From Gemmatimonadota bacterium (GTDB taxonomy: Bacteria; Gemmatimonadota; Gemmatimonadetes; Gemmatimonadales; GWC2-71-9): a stretch of DNA of 64,000 nucleotides. The stretch covers positions 62,001 to 126,000 of the forward strand of contig JAPULZ010000064.1 of assembly GCA_027294455.1 (NCBI GenBank), read 5' to 3'. The notes under the pieces were generated by a model, which was not told the origin of the DNA, did no database searches, and saw only the letters and a program-made list of their open reading frames with translations. The position numbers and the translations under genes were made by a program. Positions within the stretch are counted from its first letter, which is position 1. The number at the start of each line of letters is the position of its first letter. Below are positions 40,994-50,517 of the stretch, one piece after another.

Positions 40994-42861
40994 ACGACAA
41001 TCTCTCAGGACCCGCCACACCGCAGCGCCCAGACACCGGAAGATCTGGGGCATCCAACGCAGCACTGTTGATCGATTTTGACAACGTCACCCTCGGAATC
41101 CGGTCCGATCTGCAGCACCAGCTCGGCCGGCTGCTGAACTCGGAGGTCATCCGGGGCAAGGTCGCCGTCCAGCGCGCCTACGCCGACTGGCGCCGGTATC
41201 CGCAGTACATCGTCCCGCTGTCAGAGGCCTCGATCGATCTCATCTTCGCCCCGGCGTTCGGGTCGAACAAGAAGAACGCTACCGATATCCGGCTGGCCAT
41301 CGACGCGCTGGAACTGGTATTCACCAGGCCGGAGATCGGCACGTTCATCTTGCTGTCGGGCGACAGCGATTTTTCGAGCTTGGTGCTGAAGCTCAAGGAA
41401 TACGGTAAGTGGGTCATCGGGGTCGGGATTCGGGAATCGGCCAGCGACCTGCTCGTGCAGAATTGCAACGAGTACTTCAGCTACAATGAGCTGACCGGGC
41501 TCACCAAGACCGCCGAAGTCGAGAACAGACGGCGCGATCCATGGGAGCTCGTGATCGAGGCGACGCTCCGGATGAAGGACAGCAACGATACCATGCGCTC
41601 GGATCGCCTCAAGCAGGTCATGCAGCAGATCGATCCGCACTTCGATGAGAAAGACGCCGGGTTCAATCGGTTCAGCAAGTTCGTGCTGGACGCTGGCCAC
41701 CGCGGCTTGTTGGTTCTGCACAAGATGGAGAACGGACAGTACGGGATCGATATCGGACCCGACGCCAATGTCCCCCCCGACGCGGCGGTGGCCGTGGCCG
41801 CGCCGGTGGTCGGGGCCGCACCGGAGCCCGGCGAGCAGCCTGCGCCGCAGAAGCGGGCGCGCCGCCGCCCCGAGGCCGCGAGCCAGAGGGGCATGACCTT
41901 GGCGTCGGCATTCGCGGTCCTGAAGACGGTGCTGATCGATCTCGAGGCCGTGGGCGACGAGGCCGCCGACCTCGATCGCGTGCGCCAGGCGATGAGGGAC
42001 TCCGTGGAGGACGCCGACGATCCCCTGTTCGAGCCGGAGCGCTTCATGCAGATGCTGCGGCAGGCGGACGACGCCGAACTCGTGGAACTGGCCAAGAACC
42101 GCCACGGAGACATCGTCAGCCTGTTGCCCGCATCGCTGACCGAGACCGAGGTCAAGCCCGAGGCGAAAAAGCCTGCGCCCCGGAGCAAGCGCAAGAGCAC
42201 CAAACGTGGAAAGCCGGCGAAGTCCGAACCCGAAGCGCCACAGGACCACGAGGAACAACCCACCGAGCCCAAACCGACCAAGCAAGCCAAGAAGAAGAAG
42301 ACGACCAAATCTGCGAAGTCGACGAAGACCAAACCGGCCGAGCCCCCCGCTGCCCGGGACAAGCCGGTGGGGACCCGCTCGCTGCGCGGACGCGGCAGCA
42401 GCCGGACGCGCGGACCCGTCGGGAAGATGGCGACAGCTGAACCGCAGCCCGACCTCCCCTCGGAGCCGCGCACGCTGGCGTCACCGCGGCCGTCATCCGA
42501 CCGGGACCAGGGCACGCGGTCGGTACGGGGTCGGGGAAGCAGTCGCAGAAGAGGAGCGCCGGCTACCCGTCGGGACACCGAGTCACCGAGCCAGACCATG
42601 GATCGACCGGCTGCGAGTGAGCGACCGACTAGATCGGCCGACCGGGCGCGTCAGTCCCCGAAGCCGCCGACGCGCAAGCGCCAGACCACGTCTCGTTCGG
42701 ACGCCATGCGCGCGTGGTCCGCCGAGGAGAGGTCAGCGGATCGCGAGGAGCCGGCATCGCCCCCCGTCCCGCCCGAGAGCGAAAGTGGCGAGAGCGGCGG
42801 ACTCTTCAAGCGCATGACGGCCGCGCTGCAAAAAGCGCTGGGAGAGGACAAGAACGACTAG
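40990..42861 (+). CDS. NYN (LabA/DUF88-like) nuclease-fold protein with LOTUS/OST-HTH domain(s) and a basic RG-rich tail
   Basis: [12 protein letters not shown]...[48 protein letters not shown]...[16 protein letters not shown]; tail with two GTRS(L/V)RGRGSSR(T/R)RG copies. Confidence 0.82.
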   Translation: MNDNLSGPATPQRPDTGRSGASNAALLIDFDNVTLGIRSDLQHQLGRLLNSEVIRGKVAVQRAYADWRRYPQYIVPLSEASIDLIFAPAFGSNKKNATDIRLAIDALELVFTRPEIGTFILLSGDSDFSSLVLKLKEYGKWVIGVGIRESASDLLVQNCNEYFSYNELTGLTKTAEVENRRRDPWELVIEATLRMKDSNDTMRSDRLKQVMQQIDPHFDEKDAGFNRFSKFVLDAGHRGLLVLHKMENGQYGIDIGPDANVPPDAAVAVAAPVVGAAPEPGEQPAPQKRARRRPEAASQRGMTLASAFAVLKTVLIDLEAVGDEAADLDRVRQAMRDSVEDADDPLFEPERFMQMLRQADDAELVELAKNRHGDIVSLLPASLTETEVKPEAKKPAPRSKRKSTKRGKPAKSEPEAPQDHEEQPTEPKPTKQAKKKKTTKSAKSTKTKPAEPPAARDKPVGTRSLRGRGSSRTRGPVGKMATAEPQPDLPSEPRTLASPRPSSDRDQGTRSVRGRGSSRRRGAPATRRDTESPSQTMDRPAASERPTRSADRARQSPKPPTRKRQTTSRSDAMRAWSAEERSADREEPASPPVPPESESGESGGLFKRMTAALQKALGEDKND

Positions 42862-42907
42862 TCGCGGCACGATCCCCCGGGAGTTTTTTTCCCGGGAGGC
42901 TCCAGCT

Positions 42908-43489
42908 GTGGCGCGAGATTTGTTGGGGTGCGTGTTGCAGACCCGTGTCCGCGGCGCGATCACGTCGGGGCGAATCGTCGAAGTCGAAGCCTATCTCGGC
43001 CCCGACGATCCCGCCTCGCATAGCGCTGGTTGGCGGCGCACGGCCCGCACGGAGGCGATGTACGGACCGCCCGGCACAGCCTATGTGTACCGCTCGTACG
43101 GCGTGCATTGGTGCTTCAACGTCGTGACGGGCCGGGTGGATTTTCCGGCGGCCGTGTTGATTCGCGCGCTGGAGCCGACGCACGGGAGCCGCACCATGTC
43201 GCGCCGGCGTCATCAGGACAAACCCTCGCTACTGTGTTCGGGACCGGGTCGCCTGTGCGGCGCACTCGGCATCGATGCCCGGATGAATCAGCTGGCCCTC
43301 GACACCGGCCGGATCTGCATCAAAGCATCGACCCCACTGCCCGTGAAGGCAGTGGGGTCGAGTCCGCGGATCGGGGTATCGAAGGCGGCCGATTGGCCGC
43401 TTCGGTTCTTCGAAAAGGGATCACCCTGGCTTTCCCGCAGTAGTGTCCCGACTACCGCTGGGTCGTCACCGCCTCATCCGAGTTTGTGA
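42908..43489 (+). CDS. 3-methyladenine DNA glycosylase (AAG/MPG family)
   Basis: VARDLLGCVLQTRVRGAITSGRIVEVEAYLGPDDPASHSAGW...MYGPPGTAYVYRSYGVHWCFNVV; true N-terminus probably lies upstream (see findings). Confidence 0.85.
   Translation: MARDLLGCVLQTRVRGAITSGRIVEVEAYLGPDDPASHSAGWRRTARTEAMYGPPGTAYVYRSYGVHWCFNVVTGRVDFPAAVLIRALEPTHGSRTMSRRRHQDKPSLLCSGPGRLCGALGIDARMNQLALDTGRICIKASTPLPVKAVGSSPRIGVSKAADWPLRFFEKGSPWLSRSSVPTTAGSSPPHPSL
43328..43361. repeat. Perfect 14-bp inverted repeat with 6-nt loop inside the glycosylase CDS
   Basis: TCGACCCCACTGCC-CGTGAA-GGCAGTGGGGTCGA. Confidence 0.9.
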
Positions 43490-44090
43490 GGTTGTACCGG
43501 ATTCCGAAGGTGAGCGTCTGGTGCTCCGAGGTGATGACGAAGCCGCTGCTGGCCGGCTGATACTGGTACTGGCCGTAGAACGCCCAGCGCGAGTGGAAGC
43601 GATATTGCAGGCCGCCGCTCAGCACCAGAAACGCCTTGGTGGACGCGTCGTCGAGGGCCGACAGGTTGGCGTCCGTGGGCGGGCTCACGAGTTCCGCATC
43701 GGTGATGCGCTGGATCGAGAATCCCCCGCCGAGGATCACCTGGAGCTTGGAGTCGCTGGGTATGGCGTAGATGGTCGCCTGAAACCGCTGGGACGTCCCG
43801 AAGTTGATTTGTTGCCCCGTGGAGATCGTGTGGTTGTTGATCTGGTCGAACAGGATCTGGTCGTACGCCAGGTACAGCGCTGATCTGCCCGCCGTGATGA
43901 ACCAATGGCCACCCGCCGCGACGCCGACGTGAGTCCCGCTCGCCGAGAACGCATAGGCTCCGGCTTGCACGCCCCAGTACCATCTGTTCTGCCACGATCG
44001 GTCCTGAGCGTCCGCCGGCGCTGTCGCCGCTACCGACAGCACTACGGCAACGAGAATTCCCTGTCCTTTTCGCATCTGCTTCGCCTCCAA
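43452..44090 (-). CDS. Outer-membrane beta-barrel-like protein with signal peptide
   Basis: N-terminal ILVAVVLSVAATAPADAQ signal; alternating strands WYWGVQAGAYAF... AFYGQYQYQPAS...LTFGIRYNL. Confidence 0.6.
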   Translation of the reverse strand: MEAKQMRKGQGILVAVVLSVAATAPADAQDRSWQNRWYWGVQAGAYAFSASGTHVGVAAGGHWFITAGRSALYLAYDQILFDQINNHTISTGQQINFGTSQRFQATIYAIPSDSKLQVILGGGFSIQRITDAELVSPPTDANLSALDDASTKAFLVLSGGLQYRFHSRWAFYGQYQYQPASSGFVITSEHQTLTFGIRYNLTNSDEAVTTQR

Positions 44091-44235
44091 CGGGTTAGCC
44101 TCAGAATAGCCACCCGAAGATAGGGGTTTCTGGAAAAAAATGCGACCCCCTAAAGAACCGTGTAGGGCGTTGTGCCTTGCGAGCTTATGCGTCGAAACGG
44201 TGAAAGTACTTGAAGGTATGGGGGCCGTCGGTGAT

Positions 44236-45435
44236 CTAGATCAACCTCAGCTTCGCGCCGACCCGTGCGAAGGCGGCCAGGGCCTGATCGAGGTCCTCTC
44301 GGGTGTGTGCCGCAGAGACCTGACAACGCACACGGGCCTCGCCCTTGGGCACCACGGGGAACCCGAAGCCGGTGACGAACACCCCTTCGTCGAGCAGCAG
44401 ACGGCTCATTTCGATGGCCTTGGAGGTTGCTCCTAGGATGACCGGGATGATGGGCGTCGCGCCCTCGATGGGCTTGAACCCGCGGGCCATGAGCTGCTCG
44501 CGCAAGTAATTCGCGTTGTCGTGCAGCGTCGTGACCAGCTCGGGATGGCTCCGCAGATGCCGCACGGCGGCGAGGGCGCTGCCCGCGACGGTGGCCGGCA
44601 GGGCGTTGGAGAAGAGTTGGGGTCGGGCCCGTTGGGTGAGGTAGTCGGTCACGGCGGCGGACGCGGCGGCGAACCCGCCGGCCGCGCCGCCGATGGCCTT
44701 GCCGAGCGTCGACGTGATGATGTCCACCTCGCCCAACACGCCGGCGTGTTCCGCCACGCCGCGTCCGGTATTGCCGAGGACCCCCGTGCCGTGAGAATCA
44801 TCCACCACCACGGCGGCGTCGTGCTCTCGCGCCAGTTGGAGAATATCGGCCAGCCGGGCGACGTCGCCCTCCATGGAGAACACGCCATCGGTGACCACGA
44901 ACCGGGTCCGCTTAGGTCTAGCGGCCTTGAGCTTCGCCGCCAGATCGTCCATGTCGGAGTGTCGATAGACCGTCGTGTCGCATTTCGAGATCGACTTGGC
45001 GAGCCGCATCGCGTCGATGATCGATGCGTGATTGAGCTGGTCGGAGATGATGATGTCGTCGGGCCCGGTCAGGGTGGAGAAGAGCCCCTCATTGGCGTTC
45101 CAGCACGACGGGTACGTCAGCGACGCTTCGGTGGAGACCAGATCGGCGAGCTCGCGTTCCAGGTCGCGGTGGATGGTGAACGTGCCGCAAATGAAGCGGA
45201 CGCTCGCGGTCCCCGCCCCGAAACGGTCGATGGCGTCCTTGCCTGCCTGCACGACATCGGGTGCGTTGCTGAGGCCCAGGTAGTTGTTGCTGGAGAGGAT
45301 AATGACCTCGCCGTGACCTTCCATCGTGACGCGCGGCGCTTGGGGAGAATCGAGGTAGTTCAGATGCTTGTAGACTCCCTCGCTCTTGAACTGGTCCAGC
45401 TCGTCGCTGAGCCGTTGGTCCAGGCGGCCATTCAT
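44236..45435 (-). CDS. kbl: 2-amino-3-ketobutyrate CoA ligase (glycine C-acetyltransferase)
   Basis: SSNNYLGLSNAPDV; VVVDDSHGTGVLGNTGRG; ITSTLGKAIGGAAGGF. Confidence 0.92.
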   Translation of the reverse strand: MNGRLDQRLSDELDQFKSEGVYKHLNYLDSPQAPRVTMEGHGEVIILSSNNYLGLSNAPDVVQAGKDAIDRFGAGTASVRFICGTFTIHRDLERELADLVSTEASLTYPSCWNANEGLFSTLTGPDDIIISDQLNHASIIDAMRLAKSISKCDTTVYRHSDMDDLAAKLKAARPKRTRFVVTDGVFSMEGDVARLADILQLAREHDAAVVVDDSHGTGVLGNTGRGVAEHAGVLGEVDIITSTLGKAIGGAAGGFAAASAAVTDYLTQRARPQLFSNALPATVAGSALAAVRHLRSHPELVTTLHDNANYLREQLMARGFKPIEGATPIIPVILGATSKAIEMSRLLLDEGVFVTGFGFPVVPKGEARVRCQVSAAHTREDLDQALAAFARVGAKLRLI

Positions 45436-46475
45436 GCGTTGCCTCCGATGTCGAGAATGACCTTCCCCGCTGCGCCGGACCGAATGGCGGCGATGGCGTC
45501 GTCGATCTGTTCCAGCGGGAACGTGTGCGTGATGACGGGCGACGGATCGAAGAGGCCGGATCCGATGAAGGTCTGCATCTGGTACCAGGTGTCGAACATC
45601 TTGCGCCCCACCACCCCGTAGATCGTGAGGCCCTTGAAGATGACCTCCTTGGCGAGCGGGATTGGGACGTCTTGCCTGGGGATCCCGAGGAGTTGTACGC
45701 GTCCACCTGGGCGGGCGCACTCCAGTGCCTGACGAATCGCCGTCGGATGCCCCGACATCTCGCAGACCACGTCGATCCCCTCCGAGCCGGTCTCGTCCAT
45801 GACGCGCTGCACGAGATCGTCCTGCGTCACGTCGATGGTGACGTGGGCGCCCATCTGCGTCGCGAGATCCAGCCGCCGCGGGTTGAGGTCGGCCGCCAAC
45901 ACGCGGGCCGCCCCCGCCGCCCGGGCCACGCCCACAGCGAAACATCCGATGGGCCCGCATCCGAGGACGAGTATGGTGCTCCCGGGAATCTCTGCGGTGA
46001 GCACGGTGTGGAAGGCATTGCCGATCGGATCCATGATCGACCCGATCACCGTGGAGATCTCTCCCAGGGGAATCACGTTCTTGGCCGGCATGGCGATGTA
46101 CTCGGCGAACGCCCCATCGCGGTCGACGCCGATGATCCGCGTGCTGGGACACACATGCCCCTGGCCGGTCCGGCTCTGCTTGGTGTGACCGGAGACGATG
46201 TGCCCTTCGGCGGTGACCCGCTGCCCGATATGGAATGCATCGCCCACATCGGGACCCAGCTCCACGATCTCACCGGCGAATTCGTGACCGACGATCACGG
46301 GCGGCTTGAGTCGACCTTGCGCCCACTCGTCCCAGTCGGCGATGTGCAGATCCGTCCCGCACACGCCGGCGTGTCTGACCCTTATCAACACATCGGCGAC
46401 CCCGCACTCCGGCGTGGAAACCTCCGTTAGGGTGAGTCCAGGTGCTCGCTGGAGCTTTTGAATCGCCTGCATCAA
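45432..46475 (-). CDS. tdh: L-threonine 3-dehydrogenase
   Basis: GVCGTDLHIADWDEWAQG; VGHEFAGEIVELG; coupled to kbl by a 4-nt overlap. Confidence 0.92.
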   Translation of the reverse strand: MMQAIQKLQRAPGLTLTEVSTPECGVADVLIRVRHAGVCGTDLHIADWDEWAQGRLKPPVIVGHEFAGEIVELGPDVGDAFHIGQRVTAEGHIVSGHTKQSRTGQGHVCPSTRIIGVDRDGAFAEYIAMPAKNVIPLGEISTVIGSIMDPIGNAFHTVLTAEIPGSTILVLGCGPIGCFAVGVARAAGAARVLAADLNPRRLDLATQMGAHVTIDVTQDDLVQRVMDETGSEGIDVVCEMSGHPTAIRQALECARPGGRVQLLGIPRQDVPIPLAKEVIFKGLTIYGVVGRKMFDTWYQMQTFIGSGLFDPSPVITHTFPLEQIDDAIAAIRSGAAGKVILDIGGNA

Positions 46476-46788
46476 GAGCCGTCGGGATGATGGTGGTCGA
46501 AGTGCCGGGAAATATAACCCGAGGATCGCGTTTGGCAGGGAGACTCCCTGCGGTTGGAGCTGTGACGTTCCTCACGGCGGTGCCCATCGGGTTTTCTAGG
46601 TTTCGCAGTCACCTCGCGGGGTTGCGTGCTACGCTCCGAGATCACCGCGATTGACGACCACAGCTCGAAGCCAATGTCGAAGAGGTGATGCGCGCGCTGC
46701 ACGCGGCTCACACGACATTCGATCGGATGTTTTGCGGTGTTTTCCGCAAACAGATTTCCCCAAAAGTATTGCGCGTTTTCACGGCATG

Positions 46789-47080
46789 TATAATATTCGC
46801 TTCGACTTAAGCGCCGACCGGAAAATATTCTTGATGAAACGGCCTGGACGCTACAAACACAAGTGTGGTGAGAAACGATGCCTCGAGTCCGAGGCAGCGC
46901 CGACGACTCTTTCTTCCGGCGTCTTTTGGCACCCCACCGTTCTCATCTCCAAAAGGACAATCGAACCGACATCACAGGACTCTGTCTCCATAGCTCGAGT
47001 ATGGAGCGAGCTGCGGCGCCTAGCGCCGTAGAGCAAGCGGTCCGTCCGAATGGGCGGATCGAACAACCGTTTCCCGGGAG
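46789..47080 (+). promoter_or_regulatory. Candidate -10 element (TATAAT, 46789-46794) and structured leader of the histone-like gene
   Basis: Perfect TATAAT; hairpins at 46879-46896, 46986-47006, 47014-47028 and 47041-47058 before the RBS at about 47075-47082. Confidence 0.45.
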
Positions 47081-47087
47081 GGATTTC

Positions 47088-47414
47088 ATGGCAGCCAGAC
47101 GCAGGAAGAAAGCGACCAAGCGCAAGACGACACGGCGCAAGGCCACCAAGCGCAAGACCACGAAGCGCAAGACCACGAAGCGGAAGGCCACCAAGCGCAA
47201 GGCTACGAAGCGCAAGGCCACGAAGCGGAAGGCCACGAAGCGCAAGGCCACGAAGCGGAAGGCCACCAAGCGCAAGGCCACGAAGCGGAAGGTCACGAAG
47301 CGGAAGGTCACGAAGCGGAGAAAGGCCACGAAACGCAAGGCGGCCAAGAAGGCACCTGCACGCCGCCGGCGTAGGAAGGCGGCCGCCGCGACGGCTCCGA
47401 AGCGGCGTCGCTAG
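47088..47414 (+). CDS. Histone H1/Hc1-like Lys/Arg-rich protein with (KATKR)n repeats
   Basis: MAARRRKKATKRKTTRRKATKRKTTKRK...; GGGAGG RBS-like sequence 6-7 nt upstream of the ATG. Confidence 0.85.
   Translation: MAARRRKKATKRKTTRRKATKRKTTKRKTTKRKATKRKATKRKATKRKATKRKATKRKATKRKATKRKVTKRKVTKRRKATKRKAAKKAPARRRRRKAAAATAPKRRR
47100..47340 (+). repeat. 15-bp-period tandem coding repeat (KATKR units)
   Basis: Successive aaggccacgaagcgg/aaggccaccaagcgc units. Confidence 0.9.
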
Positions 47415-47438
47415 CTGGCGTAGGTAACACGTTGCACG

Positions 47439-47462
47439 GGGGCCGGCCGCTTTGCCGGCCCC
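47439..47462. terminator. Terminator-like hairpin
   Basis: GGGGCCGGC-CGCTTT-GCCGGCCCC directly after the histone-like gene; no T-tract. Confidence 0.5.
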
Positions 47463-47505
47463 GCGACGTTTAGGGCCCTACCTCGCGCTTGTCTTCGCGG
47501 GAACG

Positions 47506-48318
47506 CTACGGGCGCTTCGCCAACACCCACCCGGACCGGCCGGTCCGCGACGACGTTTCCGTCTCCCATTCGCCGTACTGCCGCACCCACCCGTCCGGGG
47601 ACTCGGCAGCGCCTGGGCTCGACCCGGGGAGCGACATCACGAGATGGTGGCCGCCGGGGCTCGTCAGGTTCTGGAGATGCGACATGAAGTCGGCTCTCGA
47701 CGTCTCATCCAGGGTCGCGATCAGGTGTGAATCGATCACGATCGCGTGGGGGTGAACATCGGGAAACCAGCCGCCCAGATCGATCACCAGGGCCTGGAAA
47801 CGACTGGCTAGCGCTTCGGAAGCGGCGCGGCTCTCGGTGGCTTCGACCGCAGCCAGGTCCTGGTCGATGAGCAGGACGTTGGCGTCGTGCGCGGCCAGCA
47901 ACAAGGCGACGGGTGCCAAGCGTGCCCCGACGACGAGGGCGATGTCGGCGTCGCTCAGGCCGCGGGCCAGTTGGCCGAGCGGGATGTCCGACGGCAACCC
48001 CCAATGCGTCGGTTCCTGTTGCGCTTGCCGCAGCTTGAGGTGCTTCTGCTGCCAGCGCCGATACGTGGGCAGCCTGAGGCGCCTGGTGATGAGGCGGTCG
48101 ACGTGGTCGAGCATGAGAACTTCCGTGAGCACCAACTGGCCTTCGGGTCCGGCTTCGAGCTCCCGGACGGCTTCGTCCCCCAGGCTCAAGAGCTCCGCCC
48201 GCGACAACCGATCCTTGTAGTCCTCGATGCGCTGCAAGAGGAATTCTTCGTACTCTTGACGAAGCGACCGGGCGCGGCGGGGCGGGGACGGGTTGTCGGA
48301 CTGCGGATTCATCAGCAC
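47506..48318 (-). CDS. Hypothetical protein with methyltransferase-like fold
   Basis: LVVGARLAPVALLLAAHDANVLLIDQDLAAVEATE resembles a degenerate Rossmann SAM-binding region. Confidence 0.5.
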   Translation of the reverse strand: MLMNPQSDNPSPPRRARSLRQEYEEFLLQRIEDYKDRLSRAELLSLGDEAVRELEAGPEGQLVLTEVLMLDHVDRLITRRLRLPTYRRWQQKHLKLRQAQQEPTHWGLPSDIPLGQLARGLSDADIALVVGARLAPVALLLAAHDANVLLIDQDLAAVEATESRAASEALASRFQALVIDLGGWFPDVHPHAIVIDSHLIATLDETSRADFMSHLQNLTSPGGHHLVMSLPGSSPGAAESPDGWVRQYGEWETETSSRTGRSGWVLAKRP

Positions 48319-48366
48319 CTACGTCAACCTTGCGATCGCCGGCGACGCGGTCAAGCCTGGCGCCGG

Positions 48367-49524
48367 CTAGTCAGCGCTGCGCAGCACCGCCCCCTTCAAA
48401 TATCCGGTCTCAGGGATCGTGAGCACGACCGGATGATCGCGGCATTGGCCGACGACGCGTTCGAGGACCAGCCGACGCCCGCTGTCGGAGGCGGCCGAGG
48501 TCAGCATCTCGAAGAAACGATCCCGGCCGACGTGGAACGAACACGATGCCGAGAACAGGATGCCACCGGGTGCGAGAATTCGCATGGCGCGGAGGTTGAT
48601 TTCTTTGTATCCGCGGAGGGCGCGATCGATGGCCGATCGTTGGCGGGCAAATGCCGGCGGGTCGAGCACGATCGTGTCGAACCGACGGCCTTCGCGCTCG
48701 TACTCGCGGAGCAGGTCGAAGACATTGGCTTCGACCCACTCGACATTGTCCAACGCGTTCAGCTCAGCGTTCTTTGCGGCGATCTCCAGCGCGGTGGCAC
48801 TGGAGTCCACGGCCACGACCGATTCGGTCACCTTGCCCATTTGGAGGGCAAAGAGCCCTTGATAGGTGAAGAGGTCCAACGCCTTGCCTCGGGCGATCTC
48901 GCCCATCATGATGCGGTTTTCCCGCTGGTCGAGAAACGTGCCCGTTTTTTGTCCGGTGTGCGGTGCCACCAGATACTGCACGGCGCCCTCGACCGCCTGC
49001 ACCAGTTCGGGGATCGGACCGCGGATCTCTTCGATGGTGAGCGGAAGGTCTTCGTGGCGTCGCACCGACGTGTCGTTTCTCAGGAGAATGAATTTGGGAG
49101 CGACGGCAGCCTCCAGCGCCGCCAGCACATCATCGCGTACCGCTTCCAACCCAGCCGATAACAGTTGCACCACGAGCACGTCTCCGTACCGATCGGCGGT
49201 CAGCGACGGCAAGCCGTCGCCTTCAGCGTGGACCACGCGAAAGCCCGTGGCGTTCAGATGCTCGGGGTCGCGGAGGGCGAGCGCTTCGGCGACCCGGTCC
49301 TTCCACCAGTCGGCGTCGACCGGCTCGTCCTGGGCGGTGAGAAAACGCAAGCTGATTTCGGACGGCGGGCTCCACAGTGCCTGTCCGAGGTAGTTCTCAT
49401 GCGAGTCTTCGACCCGCACGACTCCGGCAGGGGCGTGCGCGTGTTCGACGTCCGAGCGATAGATCCAGGGGTGCCCGCGCCGCCAGCGCCTCGCCCCCCT
49501 GGGAGAAATGATCACGGTGTCCAT
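48367..49524 (-). CDS. RlmI-like 23S rRNA (cytosine-C5)-methyltransferase
   Basis: PUA-like N-terminus; KALDLFTYQGLFALQM; NVEWVEANVFDLLREYEREGRRFDTIVLDPPAFARQRSAI; ASCSFHVGRDRFFEML. Confidence 0.88.
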   Translation of the reverse strand: MDTVIISPRGARRWRRGHPWIYRSDVEHAHAPAGVVRVEDSHENYLGQALWSPPSEISLRFLTAQDEPVDADWWKDRVAEALALRDPEHLNATGFRVVHAEGDGLPSLTADRYGDVLVVQLLSAGLEAVRDDVLAALEAAVAPKFILLRNDTSVRRHEDLPLTIEEIRGPIPELVQAVEGAVQYLVAPHTGQKTGTFLDQRENRIMMGEIARGKALDLFTYQGLFALQMGKVTESVVAVDSSATALEIAAKNAELNALDNVEWVEANVFDLLREYEREGRRFDTIVLDPPAFARQRSAIDRALRGYKEINLRAMRILAPGGILFSASCSFHVGRDRFFEMLTSAASDSGRRLVLERVVGQCRDHPVVLTIPETGYLKGAVLRSAD

Positions 49525-49890
49525 CAGAGATCCAGCCGTATTGTTTGAGCCCACCCTGATACACGAGCTTGATATCAGATGGGGACGTGTCCGTGTTGAG
49601 ATGCACGAGAACCTGTAACAGCGCTTGGGTCCACCCGGGATGTCCGTCTCGACCGCTCCCAAGAGCGGCGCATGGTGCCATCCCACGCCGCGGGCCGCCC
49701 GTTCGGGGAAGGCGCTCCCGAGGTCCTGTGCCATCGTGAACGTGATGCTAGCAATATCGTCAACATCGACGCCGTTGGTAAACTATGCTTTCCAGGAGGT
49801 CCCTGATAGCATTCGGGATGAGCTCAGCCTCATCCTGCGCGACCAGGGTGGCGCCGCCGCGGACTCTCCGCACTGGTATGGCATTCTCGC

Positions 49891-50517
49891 GTGCCTCCTG
49901 ATTACCGCCTGATCGTCATCACGGCGCCCGATGTGCCGCCGCGACAGCTGGTCGAAGCGTGCCGGGCCGCGGCCAGCGGTGGCGCCACGGCCGTCCAGGT
50001 GCGCGCAAAGGGCGCTTCGGCGTCACAGTTGCTGCGCATCACCGACGAGGTGATTGGCGCCATCCACATCCCCGTCTACGTCAATGACCGGGTCGACGTC
50101 GCAAGGGCTTCCGGGGCCCACGGAGTGCATCTTGGGGCCGAGGATCTGCCGCTCGAGCGAGCCCACGCCGCGCTTTCGGCGTCCTTGGCGCTAGGGCTGT
50201 CGGTGGGCTCGGAAGCAGAGGCGGAGGCTGCACGCCGAGCTGGCGCCGATTACTGGAGTCTCGGCCCCTTCTATGGTACCCAAACGAAGTCGGATGTGGG
50301 AGCGCCACTGGGCCAGGCCGGCTTTCGGCGTCTCCGGGCCCTGGCGCCGTCGGGCATGCCCGTGATCGCCATCGGCGGCATCGATCACGGGAATCTGCCT
50401 GGAGTCCTGGAAGCAGGGGCCGCCGGCGTTGCCGTGATCGGTGCCGTTTTCGGGGCGGACGATGTGGAGCGGGCCACGCGTCGGATGCGGAAACTGCTGG
50501 ACGAGGCGCTGGACTAG
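49891..50517 (+). CDS. thiE: Thiamine phosphate synthase
   Basis: AVQVRAKGASASQLL; IPVYVNDRVDVARASGAHGVHLG; YWSLGPFYGTQTKSDVGAPLG; VIAIGGI. Confidence 0.88.
   Translation: MPPDYRLIVITAPDVPPRQLVEACRAAASGGATAVQVRAKGASASQLLRITDEVIGAIHIPVYVNDRVDVARASGAHGVHLGAEDLPLERAHAALSASLALGLSVGSEAEAEAARRAGADYWSLGPFYGTQTKSDVGAPLGQAGFRRLRALAPSGMPVIAIGGIDHGNLPGVLEAGAAGVAVIGAVFGADDVERATRRMRKLLDEALD

Noticed and set aside
47100-47340. Regular short repeats considered as a CRISPR array
   Set aside because: 15-bp period without spacers, in frame and coding for KATKR units.
46943-47347. Minus-strand ORF with repeated FRFVALR units
   Set aside because: Antisense translation of the histone-like repeat, not a membrane protein.
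49625-49912. 95-aa plus-strand ORF upstream of thiE
   Set aside because: No family recognised, no clear RBS, and it overlaps the thiE start; could be a short peptide gene but unsupported.
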